64,000 nucleotides of DNA from Atrina japonica (GCA_030159075.1 BROG01000651.1:352970-416969); one strand, 5' to 3'. Shown: positions 11,151-33,305, counted from the first letter of the stretch. The notes: generated by a model not told the origin, from the sequence alone. Numbers and translations: made by a program.

Positions 11151-11734
11151 TTTTTTTCTTTGATACTAATCGGCTTTCGTAAGTAAAAATGTTTCCATTT
11201 ACTTTACATACGTTGCGAAGGTAAATATGAAAACCGGAAGAACATATGAGGAACAAAATCGAGAAGGCGCGAATAAATGCAGGATCATAACGGTAATCCG
11301 GGCTAACTCGAAAGTTCCCTTTCAGTTCAGCAAAGTTTCTTCCTATTATTAACAATAAGTGTTTATATAGATGTTTTATACACACAACAAATTTAGAATA
11401 TTAATTATCAACAATTTGATAAACACACATTAATGTACAATTTTGTTATTTAACTTGATGGTATCACTAGTTACAATAAGAAAATAATTAAATATAAACT
11501 TTTTGAAATATTTCTATTTTGAACATGTCCATGTAATTAATAGTGTGCATAGTCCAATGAAAGTGGGGTTTTACCGAATTTCTTAAAATACAGTTAATCA
11601 TCATATTTTAATTTTACGGCAATGTTTTTCATTTTACAACTGAATTGTTATTTGCAAATCTGTGGTTTGCTCACAAATTTATGACCCATTTACTGTAATA
11701 AACAATTTTGAGGAAGTTTATAACATTTTATAAG

Positions 11735-12010
11735 TTTTAAGTCAATAACTTGAGTAATTTTCAGCGGATTAATATGAAACTTTATGAGAAGGTTTATTGC
11801 CATAAAAGCTCGGACAAGTTCTATAACCAAAATTTTTCGCCAGATATATACGGACTTATGGCGCCGGCCCCTTGAAGATTTGCGGAAACAGTTTCCACTC
11901 AATAACTTGAGTAGTTTTCAACGGATTAATTTGAAACTTTGAGAAGGTTTATTACCATAAAAGCTCGGCCAAGTTTGAAAACCAAAATTTCTCGCTAGCT
12001 GTATACGGAG
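11735..12010 (+). repeat. Tandem duplication of about 155 bp
   Basis: Two copies share TCAATAACTTGAGTA, GAAGGTTTATT and CATAAAAGCTCGG in the same order. The second copy has small deletions. No coding signal was seen. Confidence 0.7.
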
Positions 12011-12479
12011 TAATAAACTGCTCATCGACCCATGACGGGCGTATTTTTGCGGTATCCTTGATTAATATCTGATGATGTCATAATACGTGAATGAGAACGG
12101 TTAGATCATATGGGGAAAATGATGTCATGTTCTATTTATAGAACCCGGGGTGATCTATTTATAGAAACGAATAGTATGTACCCTATGCTGCTGATATATC
12201 GATAATTCAGTGCTAAATTGACAAAACAGCTGTCATTTTACATAACCAGTTACCTAGAGTGCCTTATATACCTTTTTGTTTGTTATGCAATTCTAAGTGA
12301 CGTTATTATCAACCAATCAGTAGATACTACGTTTCTAGTTCAAGCATGTATCATCATTTTTCTTCTGTGTATTAATCTTGATCGCTTTGAAATGTGGGTA
12401 TCTCAACAGGTTTTTATACAACGTTATAATTTTATATTGGGCGGCTACTCCTTGCCCTCTGATAAGATTATATCTGATG

Positions 12480-12905
12480 TCTTGATGTGGTGCAATTTTT
12501 TTAAGATTTTGGGTATACATAGTAATGATAAGTATTTAAGCATTTTTTATGCAACGTTGTCACTTTGGTCGCTATGAATAGCGTACCTAGACAAATGTTT
12601 TGTTCACTAACTACTTCGGTTATGTATTCTATATGATTACGACATGTATGTATTACTTAATTCAAAGAAACACTGATAGTTCATACATATTCATTGTCTA
12701 TTTTTTACTTATACATTATCTGATGTCTTGATGTTGTGCAATTTTCTTATCGATAGGGTGTACGTAGTAATGATGGTATTTCAGTATCTGTTTATGCAAC
12801 GTTATCACTTTGATCGCTGTGAATTGCTTACCTGGACGAATATTTTGTTCACTATCTACTTCGGTAAGTTGACCTCATCACATTTTATATGCTTACGGCG
12901 CATAT
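12480..12905 (-). repeat. Inverted copies of the 480-bp unit
   Basis: Two adjacent minus-strand copies (about 12480-12765 and 12766-12905) carry the complements of AACCGAAGTAGTTAGTGAAC, CAACGTTGCATAAA and AAAATTGCACAACATCAAGA. With copy 2 at 9000-9460 they form inverted arms about 3 kb apart around the palindrome field. Confidence 0.7.
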
Positions 12906-13510
12906 TGGTCTTTGTTTTTCAAGCATGAAATAAATGCTGTATTGCAATATGTGCACCACCTAGGCTGGGACATCCACTGATGTCCGATTGAGTGACCTAG
13001 GCTGACCATTGTTTTCCGATTGCGGGAACTATTCATACATCTCTGATTGTTAAATAACTGAAAGTCTATTCGATTAAATATGCAGAAAAATGTCTTCTTA
13101 GTCCATAATACAGAAAATTGCAAATTCATAAATAATTCTCTAATGAACATGCATAAATAACACCAACATATATTCAACACGCATGTAAAACACATGGGAA
13201 ACAAATGGTTTACAGGCGTTTCAGAACGTATGCTTTGCGTATGTTATGTTTAACGCGGGCGTTTTACATGTGAAATGAACCGTAAAACACACATGGTCCT
13301 CAACTTCCTCAACATGCATATTCCATACGTCAAAAAATATATTACAGATGTTTTTATGGGTACATAAGGTGTGCGTTGCACTTTTTGCTTTTGCCCGCCA
13401 TCATCTTCATTCTTCCTTTTCTGTTTCTTCTTCTTGTCTTTTGTCTTCTTTTAAATGTTTGTTTAATTGGAAATTGGAATATTAGCATTGTAACATCATC
13501 TGTGACGCAT
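12906..13510. other. Non-coding interval
   Basis: AT-rich sequence with no gene or clear repeat recognised. Confidence 0.4.
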
Positions 13511-14945
13511 ATTTGTGTTACCACGCTAGGGAGAGGACACACATAATGTTGCAAGATATCCCGACAATTACGAATATCCAGATCAAGTTTTTGGGAAGTG
13601 TATCAACGAATCCCAACGAATATAGACAGCAAGAAAGACAAGAAGGAGCAGACCAGGGACTGGTTGAGAAAGTCGACAAAATGGTCTGTCAGGGAATTAC
13701 CAGATTTACCAGCACACAAACATGGCAGTTGCTGATATGAGTTTCCGATCACAAGTACCATAGCCAAAGAACAAACTGAAAATGGATACCTGAATAGATA
13801 GCTGAGAGTCCCACCAAGATTCACATCGAGTAGACTCTATAGAAGATCATCCCAGCGACAGCGTTGAAAGAGTTCAAGGTGGGAAAGTAAGAGTCACCGA
13901 GGCAAGGAACCCGACTTGTATGTGATGAAAGCGGTCAGTTTCAAAACCAGGAGACCATGCTGAGGGCATGATGCTACTACATGACATCATTGGTAACACA
14001 TGTACAGGGAGGCAAGGTTTGGGGATGGTACATTTCAAGCAGTGGTCGAATGAAACAACATTTATGAAACGCAGTATGATGCAAATAGAGATGAGGCCTG
14101 GAGAAGAAGACCAGAGGATATCAAAGACAGCAGAGATCAAATGGGATCATTCTGAGCGGAAGTTGACATAGTTAGAAATGTAGAGGACAGACCCACACAG
14201 AATCTCGTTTCAGCTTAGGTCAGTATGTGACAAACTCCCATTCCCTGTGAACAAACAGTGGCTACTTTCTGAAGACAAGCTGTAAGCTGTGTGAGGAGAG
14301 AGAGACTATCAGGATACCAAGTTGTATTAGGGGAGGCACAGATGGAGACAGACAAAGTCCAGAAGCCGATAGGAAGAAGAAACGTTCAAAGGAAGGAAAG
14401 GGGAACATATACAATTTATAAATGAGGGAGAAACTAGGACCCCAAGAATACCGTTCACGTTGCTGCCGGATAGAGTAAGGGACTAGGAACTGTTGAGATG
14501 GACTGGGATCTTGTGTTCCTAAATTTCGTAGAAACAACATTATGACAGGAATGTTCCTATTTTGTACGACAGCGAAAGAAGCTGATTTTGGTAAAGATAA
14601 CAGTACCATTTAAGGAGAACTGCTAGGGGACGCAAGAGAGGAAGATCCTGGAACACACATGTCTCACGACATACTGCAGGGACCAGGGATGGAATGTTTG
14701 GTTGTTTCGGCCTACTGAGGATTGGTGTAGGGGATTCCATAGACAGTCAATAAGAACATTGTTCCAGCACCTGGGAATATGTTGAAGGAAAAGGAAAACA
14801 GAAGGAGACATCGTGCTGGTTATGACACCACCGTGACGATCTGTTTCGGAAGCTAAAATACAACAAGAACTGAATGGACCACTACTGCTGTACTGCTGAC
14901 CAACCAAATGGAGGATGTTGATATCATAGTCCCGGGTCGTCAATA
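13511..14945. other. Purine-rich, higher-GC block of unknown nature
   Basis: For about 1.4 kb the plus strand is rich in A and G and visibly higher in GC than either flank, with little of the AT-rich repeat seen elsewhere. All six frames are broken; the longest open stretch is about 115 codons on the minus strand and resembles nothing I recognise. It could be an old retroelement, a processed pseudogene or a non-coding RNA exon. It ends at the (GT)n tract at 14957. Confidence 0.4.
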
Positions 14946-14955
14946 TTCAATTTTG

Positions 14956-14956
<1 letters not shown>

Positions 14957-15031
<75 letters not shown>
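14957..15031 (+). repeat. (GT)n microsatellite
   Basis: An uninterrupted TG dinucleotide run of about 75 bases. The frames that read Cys-Val across it are not genes. Confidence 0.95.
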
Positions 15032-15034
<3 letters not shown>

Positions 15035-15367
15035 TGCTTAAGATATATGTATGTAAATTGATAAAATGTTTGAAAATTCCACCGCTAGATGTCGACACAT
15101 GTCAAAGAATTTTTTTTCACTTCTATTTAGTACAATATTAAACATTTTTCACGTGTACAGTGGTGATCAGATTCCAATACTGGCGAAGAAAACCTGGATG
15201 CATTGTTCCCGGGAAAATATCATTGATCTTTCGACGGAATCAGATTAGGTATATACAGTTTGATCTTGTTCTGGAGATTCGTCCTCGCAGGTATTGTCAT
15301 AAAACTGTCAACAAATTAGGAATAAATTTAATTCCAATTAAAGTTTTTTTTTCAGTGTCATAACAAC

Positions 15368-16035
15368 TCTATCCCAGCGAACTAGAAATTGAAGATACAA
15401 CAGAATCAAGCACACACGCTTCATACTTATACATTTTACTTAATATAAACACAGACGGGAAAATAGCAACTAAGCTATACGACAAACGCGACGATTTCCG
15501 CTTTCCCATCGTAAATTTTCCACATCTAAGTAGTAATATCCCTCAGTCACCCGCATAAGGAGTTTATATTTCACAAATGATCCGATATGCCAGGGCGTGT
15601 ACATCATATGAAGATTTCATATACAGAGGTAAACTACTCACTGACAAATTATTGACACAAGGATATCGAAATCCGCGTTTAATGTCAACGTTCCGCAAAT
15701 GTTACGGTCGGTATAATTGTCTTGTTTGCGATTACTCTGTTTCACTAAGTGAAATGTTGAGTTGCCTTTTCGTTGGCGCTTGTTGAGACGTCTGTACCCA
15801 TTGTGACGAGGAAACACACCTCACGTATTTCATTGGACTTGACTGTGGACTCACGGCGGGTGTGACTGTCGACAGGGGATGCTTAGTCCTCCATGGCACC
15901 TGATCCCACCTCTTGGTTTCCAGATGTCCGTGTTTGTCCATTTTTACCGGATTTGTAAGTATGTCCTGGACATTCTATTGATTTATACTTTGGTATCTGA
16001 GATTTTTTATATTTGTAGATATAGATTTTTTCTCA
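15368..16035 (+). pseudogene. Penelope-like element, 5'-truncated copy
   Basis: Starts inside the reverse transcriptase at [19 protein letters not shown] and reads through [34 protein letters not shown] and FRKCYGRYNCLVCDY. One internal stop (TAA) interrupts GVYISQ. It is followed by the family 3' tail (GACTGTGGACTCACGGCGGG ... TTTATACTTTGGTATCTGAG). The 5' truncation is typical of target-primed insertion. Confidence 0.85.
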
Positions 16036-16039
16036 CACT

Positions 16040-17020
16040 TGTCACACAGTATTACAGTATAACTATTTAAACAACACCAATGTACTGTTTTATAGAAGTC
16101 GTGACTTTGTTAAGTGCTGTGCAGAATACACCAGTTTATAAACTAGTTATCTACAGGTGCGAGAAAATAATAAAACGACAGTTGCATTAAGGAATGAAAA
16201 AATCGTTTTCCATTTTAGTTCAGGTCCAGGTAGCATTGGCCATGAACTAAATATATGCGGTTGAGACGGTTCTATCCATTAATCTGGACACAGATCAAAA
16301 GTGTGTAACTCGAAATGATGCATGACTTGATTTGATAATACAACACAATAATGAATACCAAACAATAAAATTTATTATGCGTAAATCCAGTATACTGGAA
16401 ATGAAAAGAACATATTATGCTTCTTAACTGTAAAACGGATATATAAGCATCCACAAAATAGTCAATATTTAAAATAAAAATGAGAGCAGCAGGAATGGTA
16501 CAATCAAACACATAACAATAAATCGATAGACTAATGGACGATAATAACATTTATAGAGTATTCCTTTTAATTAACAAATCTAATGTACAATAAAATTCAT
16601 TTTGCTTAATGAATAGTACTCATATCTCTTAAATTCGTGTCGAGTTACAGAACTTTATGTATCAGATCCGCGGCTCGCATATAGAGCTAGTGGTCTGTCA
16701 TTGAGTTACCTCACTGTTTTATGACGTGGCATAACAAAAATTAACATGTCCATTTTGTGCCATCATATCAGTACCAAATGTATCTTCTGGTCTACGTCAT
16801 ATGACGTCACATCAGTAATTGACTAGTACATTTTGTTCCCATACATGGCATCATATCAGTATCACGTGTTTCTGCTAATCTACCTTATATGAAATTTATA
16901 TTTGTTTTAATGAACCGTCTGATCTATTCCTTATGACATCTTATTAGAATGACAGTGTATATTACATTAGTATTACAGTATATATATATATATATGTATA
17001 TACATATATATATATATATT
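16040..17020. other. Non-coding interval with short repeats
   Basis: Contains a loose duplication around CATCATATCAGTA (16764 and 16849) and a palindromic (TA)n tract at 16979-17018. No gene is supported. Confidence 0.45.
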
Positions 17021-17049
17021 GTCAATTTTGCTGTAACTCATAAATTGGA

Positions 17050-17093
17050 GCTCAACTGATGAAGTCTAATTGACAGAAACAATGATCTTGAGC
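17050..17093 (+). ncRNA. Hammerhead-ribozyme-like motif, copy 1
   Basis: The hammerhead order is present: stem I strand GCTCAA, core CTGATGA, stem II AGTC-TAAT-TGACA, core GAAA, a very short stem III and the closing stem I strand TTGAGC, which pairs perfectly with GCTCAA. The cleavage-site region reads GATC rather than GTC, so this copy is probably inactive. Two homologous copies are at 24577 and 28653. Confidence 0.5.
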
Positions 17094-17189
17094 ATTATAA
17101 CTTTGGTATTATGTTTATAAATGAACACATGTCATGCTGATATAACAATCGAGTGTGAAAATAATCTACTATATTGTTATTATTTGCAC

Positions 17190-17366
17190 ACCGAGGTCCC
17201 GTGTCACAATAGGTGTCGGCACGTTAAAGAACCCTCACTACTCAGTTGCTGTAATTACCGAGCATAGGCCAAAATTTCAAGACCTTCCCCGGCGTTTGGT
17301 GACGTCTCCATATGAGTGAAAGATTAATGAGTGGGACGTTAAACACAATATAAAAACAACAGCAAA
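17190..17366 (+). mobile_element. SINE family 1, 5'-truncated copy
   Basis: Begins at CCGAGGTCCCGTGTCACAAT, inside the body, and keeps GTTAAAGAACCCTCAC, GACGTCTCCATATGAGTGAA and the GTGGGACGTTAAACACAATA end. The tRNA-like head is missing. Confidence 0.8.
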
Positions 17367-17369
17367 CAA

Positions 17370-19200
17370 AACAACATACGGAAGTATTATTATGTAGAAT
17401 TTTACTTTAAATAAACATGACGTATAATACATTTTTGAAAATTGAAATCGAAACTGAGTGAAAAAGGACGGTCACGGGACTTAAATGACTACTACTCTTA
17501 TAAGTATAACAAGAGGCCAATGGGCACGTAGCTCGATGGCTGTTGTTATTGACAACGAAATAAACATTGGCATGTACAGCCAGAATTAAATTAATGTGCG
17601 TGTCTGTTTTTTCGCGATAGCAAAATGAAAGTAGAACACATGATAACCATTTCCGATATAAATTACGTTCCTTTAAGGCTAAATTTAATTTCTAATATTC
17701 GAATTAATAGAAACTTAACCATTTACTATTAACTTTATGCTGATAAAAGTTGGGGTAAACTGTCATCCTCTTGATATAGGACTATATCTCCGCACAGGTG
17801 TACACACGACTTCGGCAGCACCTATATTAGCCCTACATGTATATATAGAAAACATTGAAGGTACTTAATTATTTGCTTTATTGGTTTATTAAACACAGCA
17901 ATTTTCGTGTTTAAGCAATGAAGTAGGTGAGAATTTACCCACAGTGCCACATTACCGGAAAAGAATATTTTACTAAGGATAACGAAGGACCCAAATTGTT
18001 TTAATTCATTAAAAATCTATTTCTTATCATATCAATTCCACATTTTATCTTCTTCTACACGCCATAGTACTACACAACACAACAAAAATTCATAGGTAAT
18101 TACGTGTTCACAACATTTCACTTGGCTGCAAAACTGACATCACAGTATAAACTAGATGGCCCCCATCAAGCTAAAATGAGTTAAGTTTTTTTTTATAAAT
18201 AATTACCGTATACATGTATATAAAAGTACTGAATATAACAAAAATCTAAAAGAAATATAAATTGTATATGATGACGCCACAAAATGAAAAAAAAAACACA
18301 TTATAAAATTGAGATATTCCCTCCTTTAACACATTCTTAGGTGTGAAAATTCACTTTTTGTCATTTCTCCATGATTTGAACACAAGTAGATTCACACAAA
18401 ACAATACAAATTATTTTTAAAAGCCTTTGATTTAGCAAATGTCTTCGTGATGTAGTGGGTATAGCGTGTCTTCCAACATCATCCGTTTTATTTGTCGGTG
18501 TAGTTCTAACTCAGTTTCTTAATAGAAATATTCTATGATTTACCAAGGCCAATTCCTAGAATTAATAGTCGCCCATCTGAAGCATATCACTGAGATGTAT
18601 AACTGGATAAAAACATCCATCTACCTAAGATGGTGAGTCTAGGTGAGCACCTTTAAACACGCTAGAGATTCAATTCAAATATAGAGAACATATAATCACA
18701 CTGATAAAAATTACTTGCGGACATATATCGTGAAAGCTTTCACCTTTGCATATGACAATATACATTCAATTGAAATAACATTCAAGTAAACACAGTGACA
18801 GACTGAAATAAAAATCCGCACACGTTTCACAATAAAACATTTTGAAAATCTGTATCAAATGAAAAAAAAAACGTTCACTTTGTCTACATTTACATGTATC
18901 ATTTTTGTAAACATTTGGATCGTTAGGACTTACTGTATTATATAATACTAGTATTCTGTCATATGATGAAAACAAATTTGGTTCTTAAATTGACAACTAT
19001 AGGGAAATTTTCATCAACAAATATATACTTTATATTGACGACGCAACAAAATTCAGTTCACTTATGATAGATTCTCTTCTAAAATCAATACCGAAATCAC
19101 TTACAAGCCCTTGACATCGTTAATTGTAAAAATGTAAAAATGTAAAAAAAAAAAAAATAAATAAAAAAACAAAACAATAATAAAACATTTAAAACACGTA
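17370..19200. other. Non-coding interval
   Basis: AT-rich sequence with no open frame resembling a protein and no clear repeat. A poly(A)-like stretch lies near 19141-19160. Confidence 0.4.
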
Positions 19201-19630
19201 CACGGCAAACAAGTGCGGATAAAGTAAAATCCATATAACCTGACGGATGGAGTCTCCTGTAGACGGTTTTAATTTCTAGGTAATTCTAGGTTTTTTAATC
19301 CTGGATAAAAAGGATGTTGATCAGTCTGTGATGTTGATATTGACAAAACACACTAACTTTACGTATTTATATGCACGAAAATAGTTGTAAAATGATTTAA
19401 AATTATTCCTGGGTTGATTAATTAATTATGCATGTTCTGGTTATATATTTATGTATATGTATACTGACAAGTGTACTAAGACATGCTGTAAAGAACAGAC
19501 TCGTTCCTACTTGTCCCCGAGTATCTAGTGAGGAATAAAACGTTTCTCCGTGAAGCTTGTTATAACCGGAAAGTTAGTAGAATCATCCATATGATAATCA
19601 AAAGGTCACTCCGTCCCGCCAAGTTATGTG
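19201..19630 (+). repeat. Diverged direct repeat, copy 1 (3' of the HEPN-STAND gene)
   Basis: Blocks such as TAAAATCCATATAACCTGACG, GAGGAATAAA and AGAATCATCCATATGATAATCAAAAGGT recur in the same order at 27120-27355, inside intron 2 of the HEPN-STAND gene. Confidence 0.6.
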
Positions 19631-20800
19631 AATCAGACAACACCAAATGATGTCCATAAAACATTATATACACAAAGTAAATAAAACACTTTGAAAGTTA
19701 GCATGACTTGTAATATTCTGAACCGGGTCAAGCACTATATAAACCTTTAGAATTCTATTAAGTCTGAGAATATTATACATTTGACTAGCTTAGGCAGTCA
19801 TATCTTAAATTTTGTTTGCATTCTAGTAGCCAATCAGATTTCAATAAAGATAAAGAATATTCATAAACTGAAATATTAAGGTGCCAAGCCCATGTTTTGT
19901 AAAAACAAAAAAACTGGTACGGTACCTATTAATCGGACGGTGTCTATTTTCGGATACTTTCTCGCTGCATGCGAATGAATAAGATTTTTCGAGGTTTTAT
20001 GAATACATCTACTTTTAAATGATAAATAAAACATGTCACATAAATTTATGATTGATAATTCCAGTACAACTGTGCAATCACTTATTCATTTTTGTACCAA
20101 AATTATCAGATTATATTGCATCTAACGGTAAACTATTAAAATGATACAAAATTCGATCAGTTGAACTGAAGGTATTTGGGAAAATTTTAAATTTTCGATC
20201 GAGAATAGGTACCGTAGCAATATAACATTAGCGCTTGAGAATACAAAATTTATATATTGTTCACAATAAAAGAAATATTCTTTAACATTTCAAGATACTT
20301 TATCTACATAAATATCTAGCACATTTCTTTTTCTGTTCAATACACACTGAGTATGACAATATTTACATTATAAGGACATACAAAATTAATTTACCATAGA
20401 GTATTAATAATTATTTCATTTGACCTACAAACGACAGGGGAGTATCAAAAATATAACCGGTATTTGATAAGAATATTGTGAGAAAATGATTCCACAGTAC
20501 AAACTGTTACACTGTAAATGTTTACTGCAAAAGTTCTTTTTTCACTGATTAGTATATACATGTACAGTGTATCTAAATACAGACAGACGTACTATAGACA
20601 TATGGTAGACTATACATGTATTTGTTTTACGCCCCGCCAAGTATTTACCACAAATATGGAGAAGCCATCGGCTACAAGCAAAATGCTTCACCTATAACAC
20701 TACTTATGTTTAGCTTTAGGCTAATACTTAGTCAATACAGATTTAATCAGAAACGGTTCAGACATGATCTGAACGAAGACTCAAACTCGGGACCCTGGGT
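19631..20800. other. 3' flank of the HEPN-STAND gene
   Basis: AT-rich sequence that should hold the 3'UTR of the minus-strand gene. I did not find a convincing AATAAA signal on the minus strand, so the transcript end is not placed. Confidence 0.35.
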
Positions 20801-29363
<8,563 letters not shown>

Positions 29364-29373
29364 TCTTGTATAT

Positions 29374-31469
29374 CTAAAAAAAAAGAAATATTTTGAAACA
29401 TAACATGGTTTACATATTAGTTTTAGACTTTCATTAATGTGATATGAAAACCTTGAAATGTAGAAGGCGTAATCTCTTATCGACTGTTATCAAGGGTATT
29501 TTCAAACTGTATACGTAGTAGTAAACTCAATCTTTGGATGGTGGTAAAATCATCGCGTAATTCGCAAAACTTTATGCCATGCTTACATTTTTGCGTTTAC
29601 AGTAGTCCGCGCAAAATTACAGATGTATTTGCGTAACCAGTAAAATCACAACTTTTGCTCATAACCCTTTTTCTAAAAAAAAAAAGAATCGCTATGATTT
29701 CCTAGGGGCTTCAGTCGCTGAACACATCCCTAGACTTTGTAGAGATGCTTATTACAAATTACAGAGACACACGTTTGACTCATGATCTAAATTTATTTGT
29801 GAACGGCATTATACATTTACATTTTAAATATACATTACTGTCAAAAATATGTATTGTAAATAATCAGATTGTTTATTTTAATTGAGAGCTGTATCCTAAA
29901 AATAACACTAAAACATTTATCAATTCCCAAAATCCCATAAGTCAGTAAGTACTTAAATGAAAAATGTTAAAATTGACATTTATATTTGGGCTTGGTCATT
30001 AAATCAAACATTTTTTAATCCCTTGTTGAACCCCTATGTACTGGTTGGTTGACTTTGTGTTTAAATATTGTATATGTATAATACAGAAAGCAAAATAAGG
30101 ATTTCCACACATCAATGAAACCTATATTTAGCTTACAGGTTAAATACACTTGGATTTCCATAAGAATGATTCCGTCGATTTCTGACGCGCATTGTAAAAT
30201 GAAATGTATAAAATAAGTCTAGTTATGAAGCACTTATTCTACAGCAATTGAACTTGCATGTAAGGGTCATTAGCAATAACACTCTTTCTCTTCCCCGATA
30301 GATTAATGATGATACTAATTCATTGTTTTGCAAACAGAATAGAGCAAACGGAAGTTTTTTTACCCATGTATCTATCAGATACATGCGTAAAAGGTAAAAA
30401 TGTAGACACTATATAAACGAACCATTTTCTCACCTTCCCTAATAAACACAATAATGGCAGCATTAACTGTATCACATAAAACATAGAAATGAATTAGTAG
30501 AAATAATGTGAAACGAACAGTGACGTAATGGATATATGTTTTAAACATACAGAATATTCTTATTCAACTAGCCCACAGTTTTTGTCGCTAAATAATTAAC
30601 TCATCCGTAACATGGTTCTTTTGAAATACCTTTATGGTCCGACCACTTATCCTTCCTTCAGCTCAACCCGACTACTTTCCTCCCTACACCTTAGCTTCCA
30701 TTCTGTTTTCTATTCCAGACAGGGGTGTGTGTCTATTTTTATTTCAATCGTAAAGGGTGGGTTTTCCCAATGCCAGATATGGCATTACAGCCTTACCGTA
30801 AATATGCTCAAAGTTTGCAGGATTTACAAAAATATTAGAAATGAACAAATTTCTATTTAATAGAGAAAAAGTAATGATAAAAAAAGATAACTCCAGAATG
30901 CAATAAGTTCTGTCCATCGGCTGATTGGAATGCAATAAAAATACAATTTTTTTCGGCCAACCTACATAAAACCATGCCCTACATTTGGCCTCCCCATTTA
31001 AAAAAATCGTTTCTCTACCGCTTTCCGGATGTTTGTTATTCAACTTGGCATTTTGACAAAATAGTACAGTAAGGATATGATTTAAATTGTTATATTGAGT
31101 AAACTGAAATTTTAAATCTTAGCAGTGTAGGTTGCAGTGTATTATGCACCCAGTCAAATATGTAACATCATTACTACTGAAATAGTTTCGGCGACAACAT
31201 TCTCGACAATTTCCAAAGGTCTATGTTTTTGTGTACTTGAATGAGTATTCAGATTATTACAGTTAATGTCAATGAACTCCTAATTGTTTTCCGCAATTTA
31301 TATTTTAACCTTGCATTTATTTAATCCCTTTATGTGCTTTGATAAACCCTTTTGATATTCGCACATGTCATTTAAGTCCAGATAGAACGCAAACAGTTTA
31401 TATATTGTATGTATTCAAAATTTTCGAGTATTTCACACCATTGGAATAGCTTTAATTAACAATTCACAG
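29374..31469. other. Upstream region of the HEPN-STAND gene
   Basis: AT-rich sequence that probably holds the promoter and a 5'UTR exon of the minus-strand gene. Neither can be placed from sequence alone. The open frames here look like chance. Confidence 0.35.
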
Positions 31470-31758
31470 AACTGGATAGTTCAGAATCTGATTTTATAAT
31501 TGGATGGTTCAGAATCTGATTTTATAATTGGATGGTTCAGAATCTGATTTTATAATTGGATGGTTCAGAATCTGATTTTATAATTGGATGGTTCAGGATC
31601 TGATTTTATAATTGGATGGTTCAGAATCTGATTTTATAATTGGATGGTTCAGGATCTGATTTTATAATTGGATGGTCCTGGATCTGATTTTATTATTGGA
31701 TGGTTCAGGATCTGATTTTATAGTTGGATGGTCCTGGATCTGATTTTATTATTGGAAA
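31470..31758 (+). repeat. 28-bp minisatellite, about ten copies
   Basis: The unit GGATGGTTCAGAATCTGATT plus TTATAATT is repeated head to tail. The last units carry a GGTCCTGGATC variant that alternates with the original form. Confidence 0.95.
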
Positions 31759-31974
31759 ACCATAAAACACCAAGTCTCTCACAGACATAGACATGTAAAA
31801 ACCGTCAGTCTACAAGTTGATAATGTGGGTGCGATTCTGTGTCTGGCGGGAACCGAAATAATTCAACGTTTTGATTTATCATTTTAAGGCGTCATACATT
31901 AGATGTGAGTTGTTGTTTTTTTACAGTGATACCTCATTTTACAATATATTTAGTAACTACTGAAACTCGTGAGC

Positions 31975-32690
31975 AGAGAACAACTTGGATAGTTCCGTGA
32001 GTCTTTAATGCACCAAGTCACAAATGTTTATAATGTCACGAGTGTCTCATAACGGACCTTGTCAGAAATGTGTTATAAAGTCACAAACGAATAACATAGT
32101 AACAAGTGTTTCCTTAAGTGCACAAATGAACGACATAGTTATATAAGGTCACATCACGAATGAGTCACAAAGTGTTTCATTAGGTGTCACGCCACAAATG
32201 AATCACAAAAAGACAGGTGTTTCATGAAGTGACACATCCTGAATGAATCACAAAGTGACAAGTGTTTCCTAAAGTGTCAAGTCACGAATGAACCATAAAG
32301 TGACATGTGTTTCATAAATGGTCACATCACGAATGAATTACAAAAGGACAAGTGTTTTCCAAAGTGTTACGTCACAAATGAATCACAAAAAGAGAAGTGG
32401 TTCATGAAGTGACACATCACAAATGAATTACAACGACAGGGACATGTGTCAAAAGGTCATAGATATTTCATGATACGCCTAGCCACAAATGAAGCACGAT
32501 AACGAGTGACTCAAATATGTCACGTCATAAATGAGTCACGTGAATAGTGATGCAACTATGTCACGTCACATTTTAGTCACAGTCACGAGTGATTCGAATG
32601 TATTACGTCACATAGTCACCAGTTTCATTATAATTCATGTCACAAATAAATCTTAATGCCACGAGTATCGATAATGTGCCTTAAAGGGGC
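31975..32690 (+). repeat. Degenerate tandem array of GTCACAAATGAATCACA-type units
   Basis: Irregular units built from CACGAATGAATCACAAAGTG and CAAGTGTTTC recur for about 700 bp, drifting towards the right end. Non-coding. Confidence 0.8.
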
Positions 32691-33084
32691 ATTAACTGAG
32701 TTTATTTGTTTAAAATTTTCGTTCTTTTTTAATTACTTAGATTAATATACAATAACGAAAAGATATATACACAGGCATACAAATTCGTAAAGGCCCATGA
32801 CCGGCAAGGTTGTTAATTTTGTTTTAATGATAATGTGCTTTGCAAAATGCTAATATCTTCCTTTTAATTACTCTGCTAAGTGATTCACTTCACTGATTTC
32901 TAGCAATTTAAGTTTGAATATAAAAATAAATTACTCGTAACGACAATAAATATAAACGGAGTTGCGTAATATTCAAGGCAACTCAGATGAACAAGTTCAA
33001 CATATGGGTTATTGCCATCTCGTATCCATTACAACTTGTACCTAAGTAAATTGGTATGGGGTGCCGTTTTACTTTTTAATACCA

Positions 33085-33305
33085 GTTAGTGATATCACTC
33101 TTTCGAATACTAGAGGTGATATCACTTATTCAATAAGTGATATCACCTATTCGAAAGGGTGATATCACCCACTCGAATACCGAATAAGTGATTTCACCTA
33201 TTCGAATAAGTGATATCTCCTATTTGAAAGAGTGATATCACCTATTCGAAAGAGTGATATCACTTATACGAATAAGTGATATCACTTATAAAAAGGAATA
33301 AGTGA
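33085..33305. repeat. Palindromic GTGATATCAC array
   Basis: The self-complementary word GTGATATCAC alternates with ATTCGAAT/ATTCGAAAG about every 21-27 bp, so the array can fold on itself repeatedly. Its left flank (GTGCCGTTTTACTTTT) and the TCTTTCGAATA/GTGATAT words also occur inside the MITE at 39324-39491. Confidence 0.85.

Noticed and set aside
12218..12577. 119-codon hydrophobic frame that could look like a membrane protein
   Set aside because: It overlaps an inverted dispersed repeat, has no splice or codon-use support, and AT-rich DNA gives hydrophobic residues by chance.
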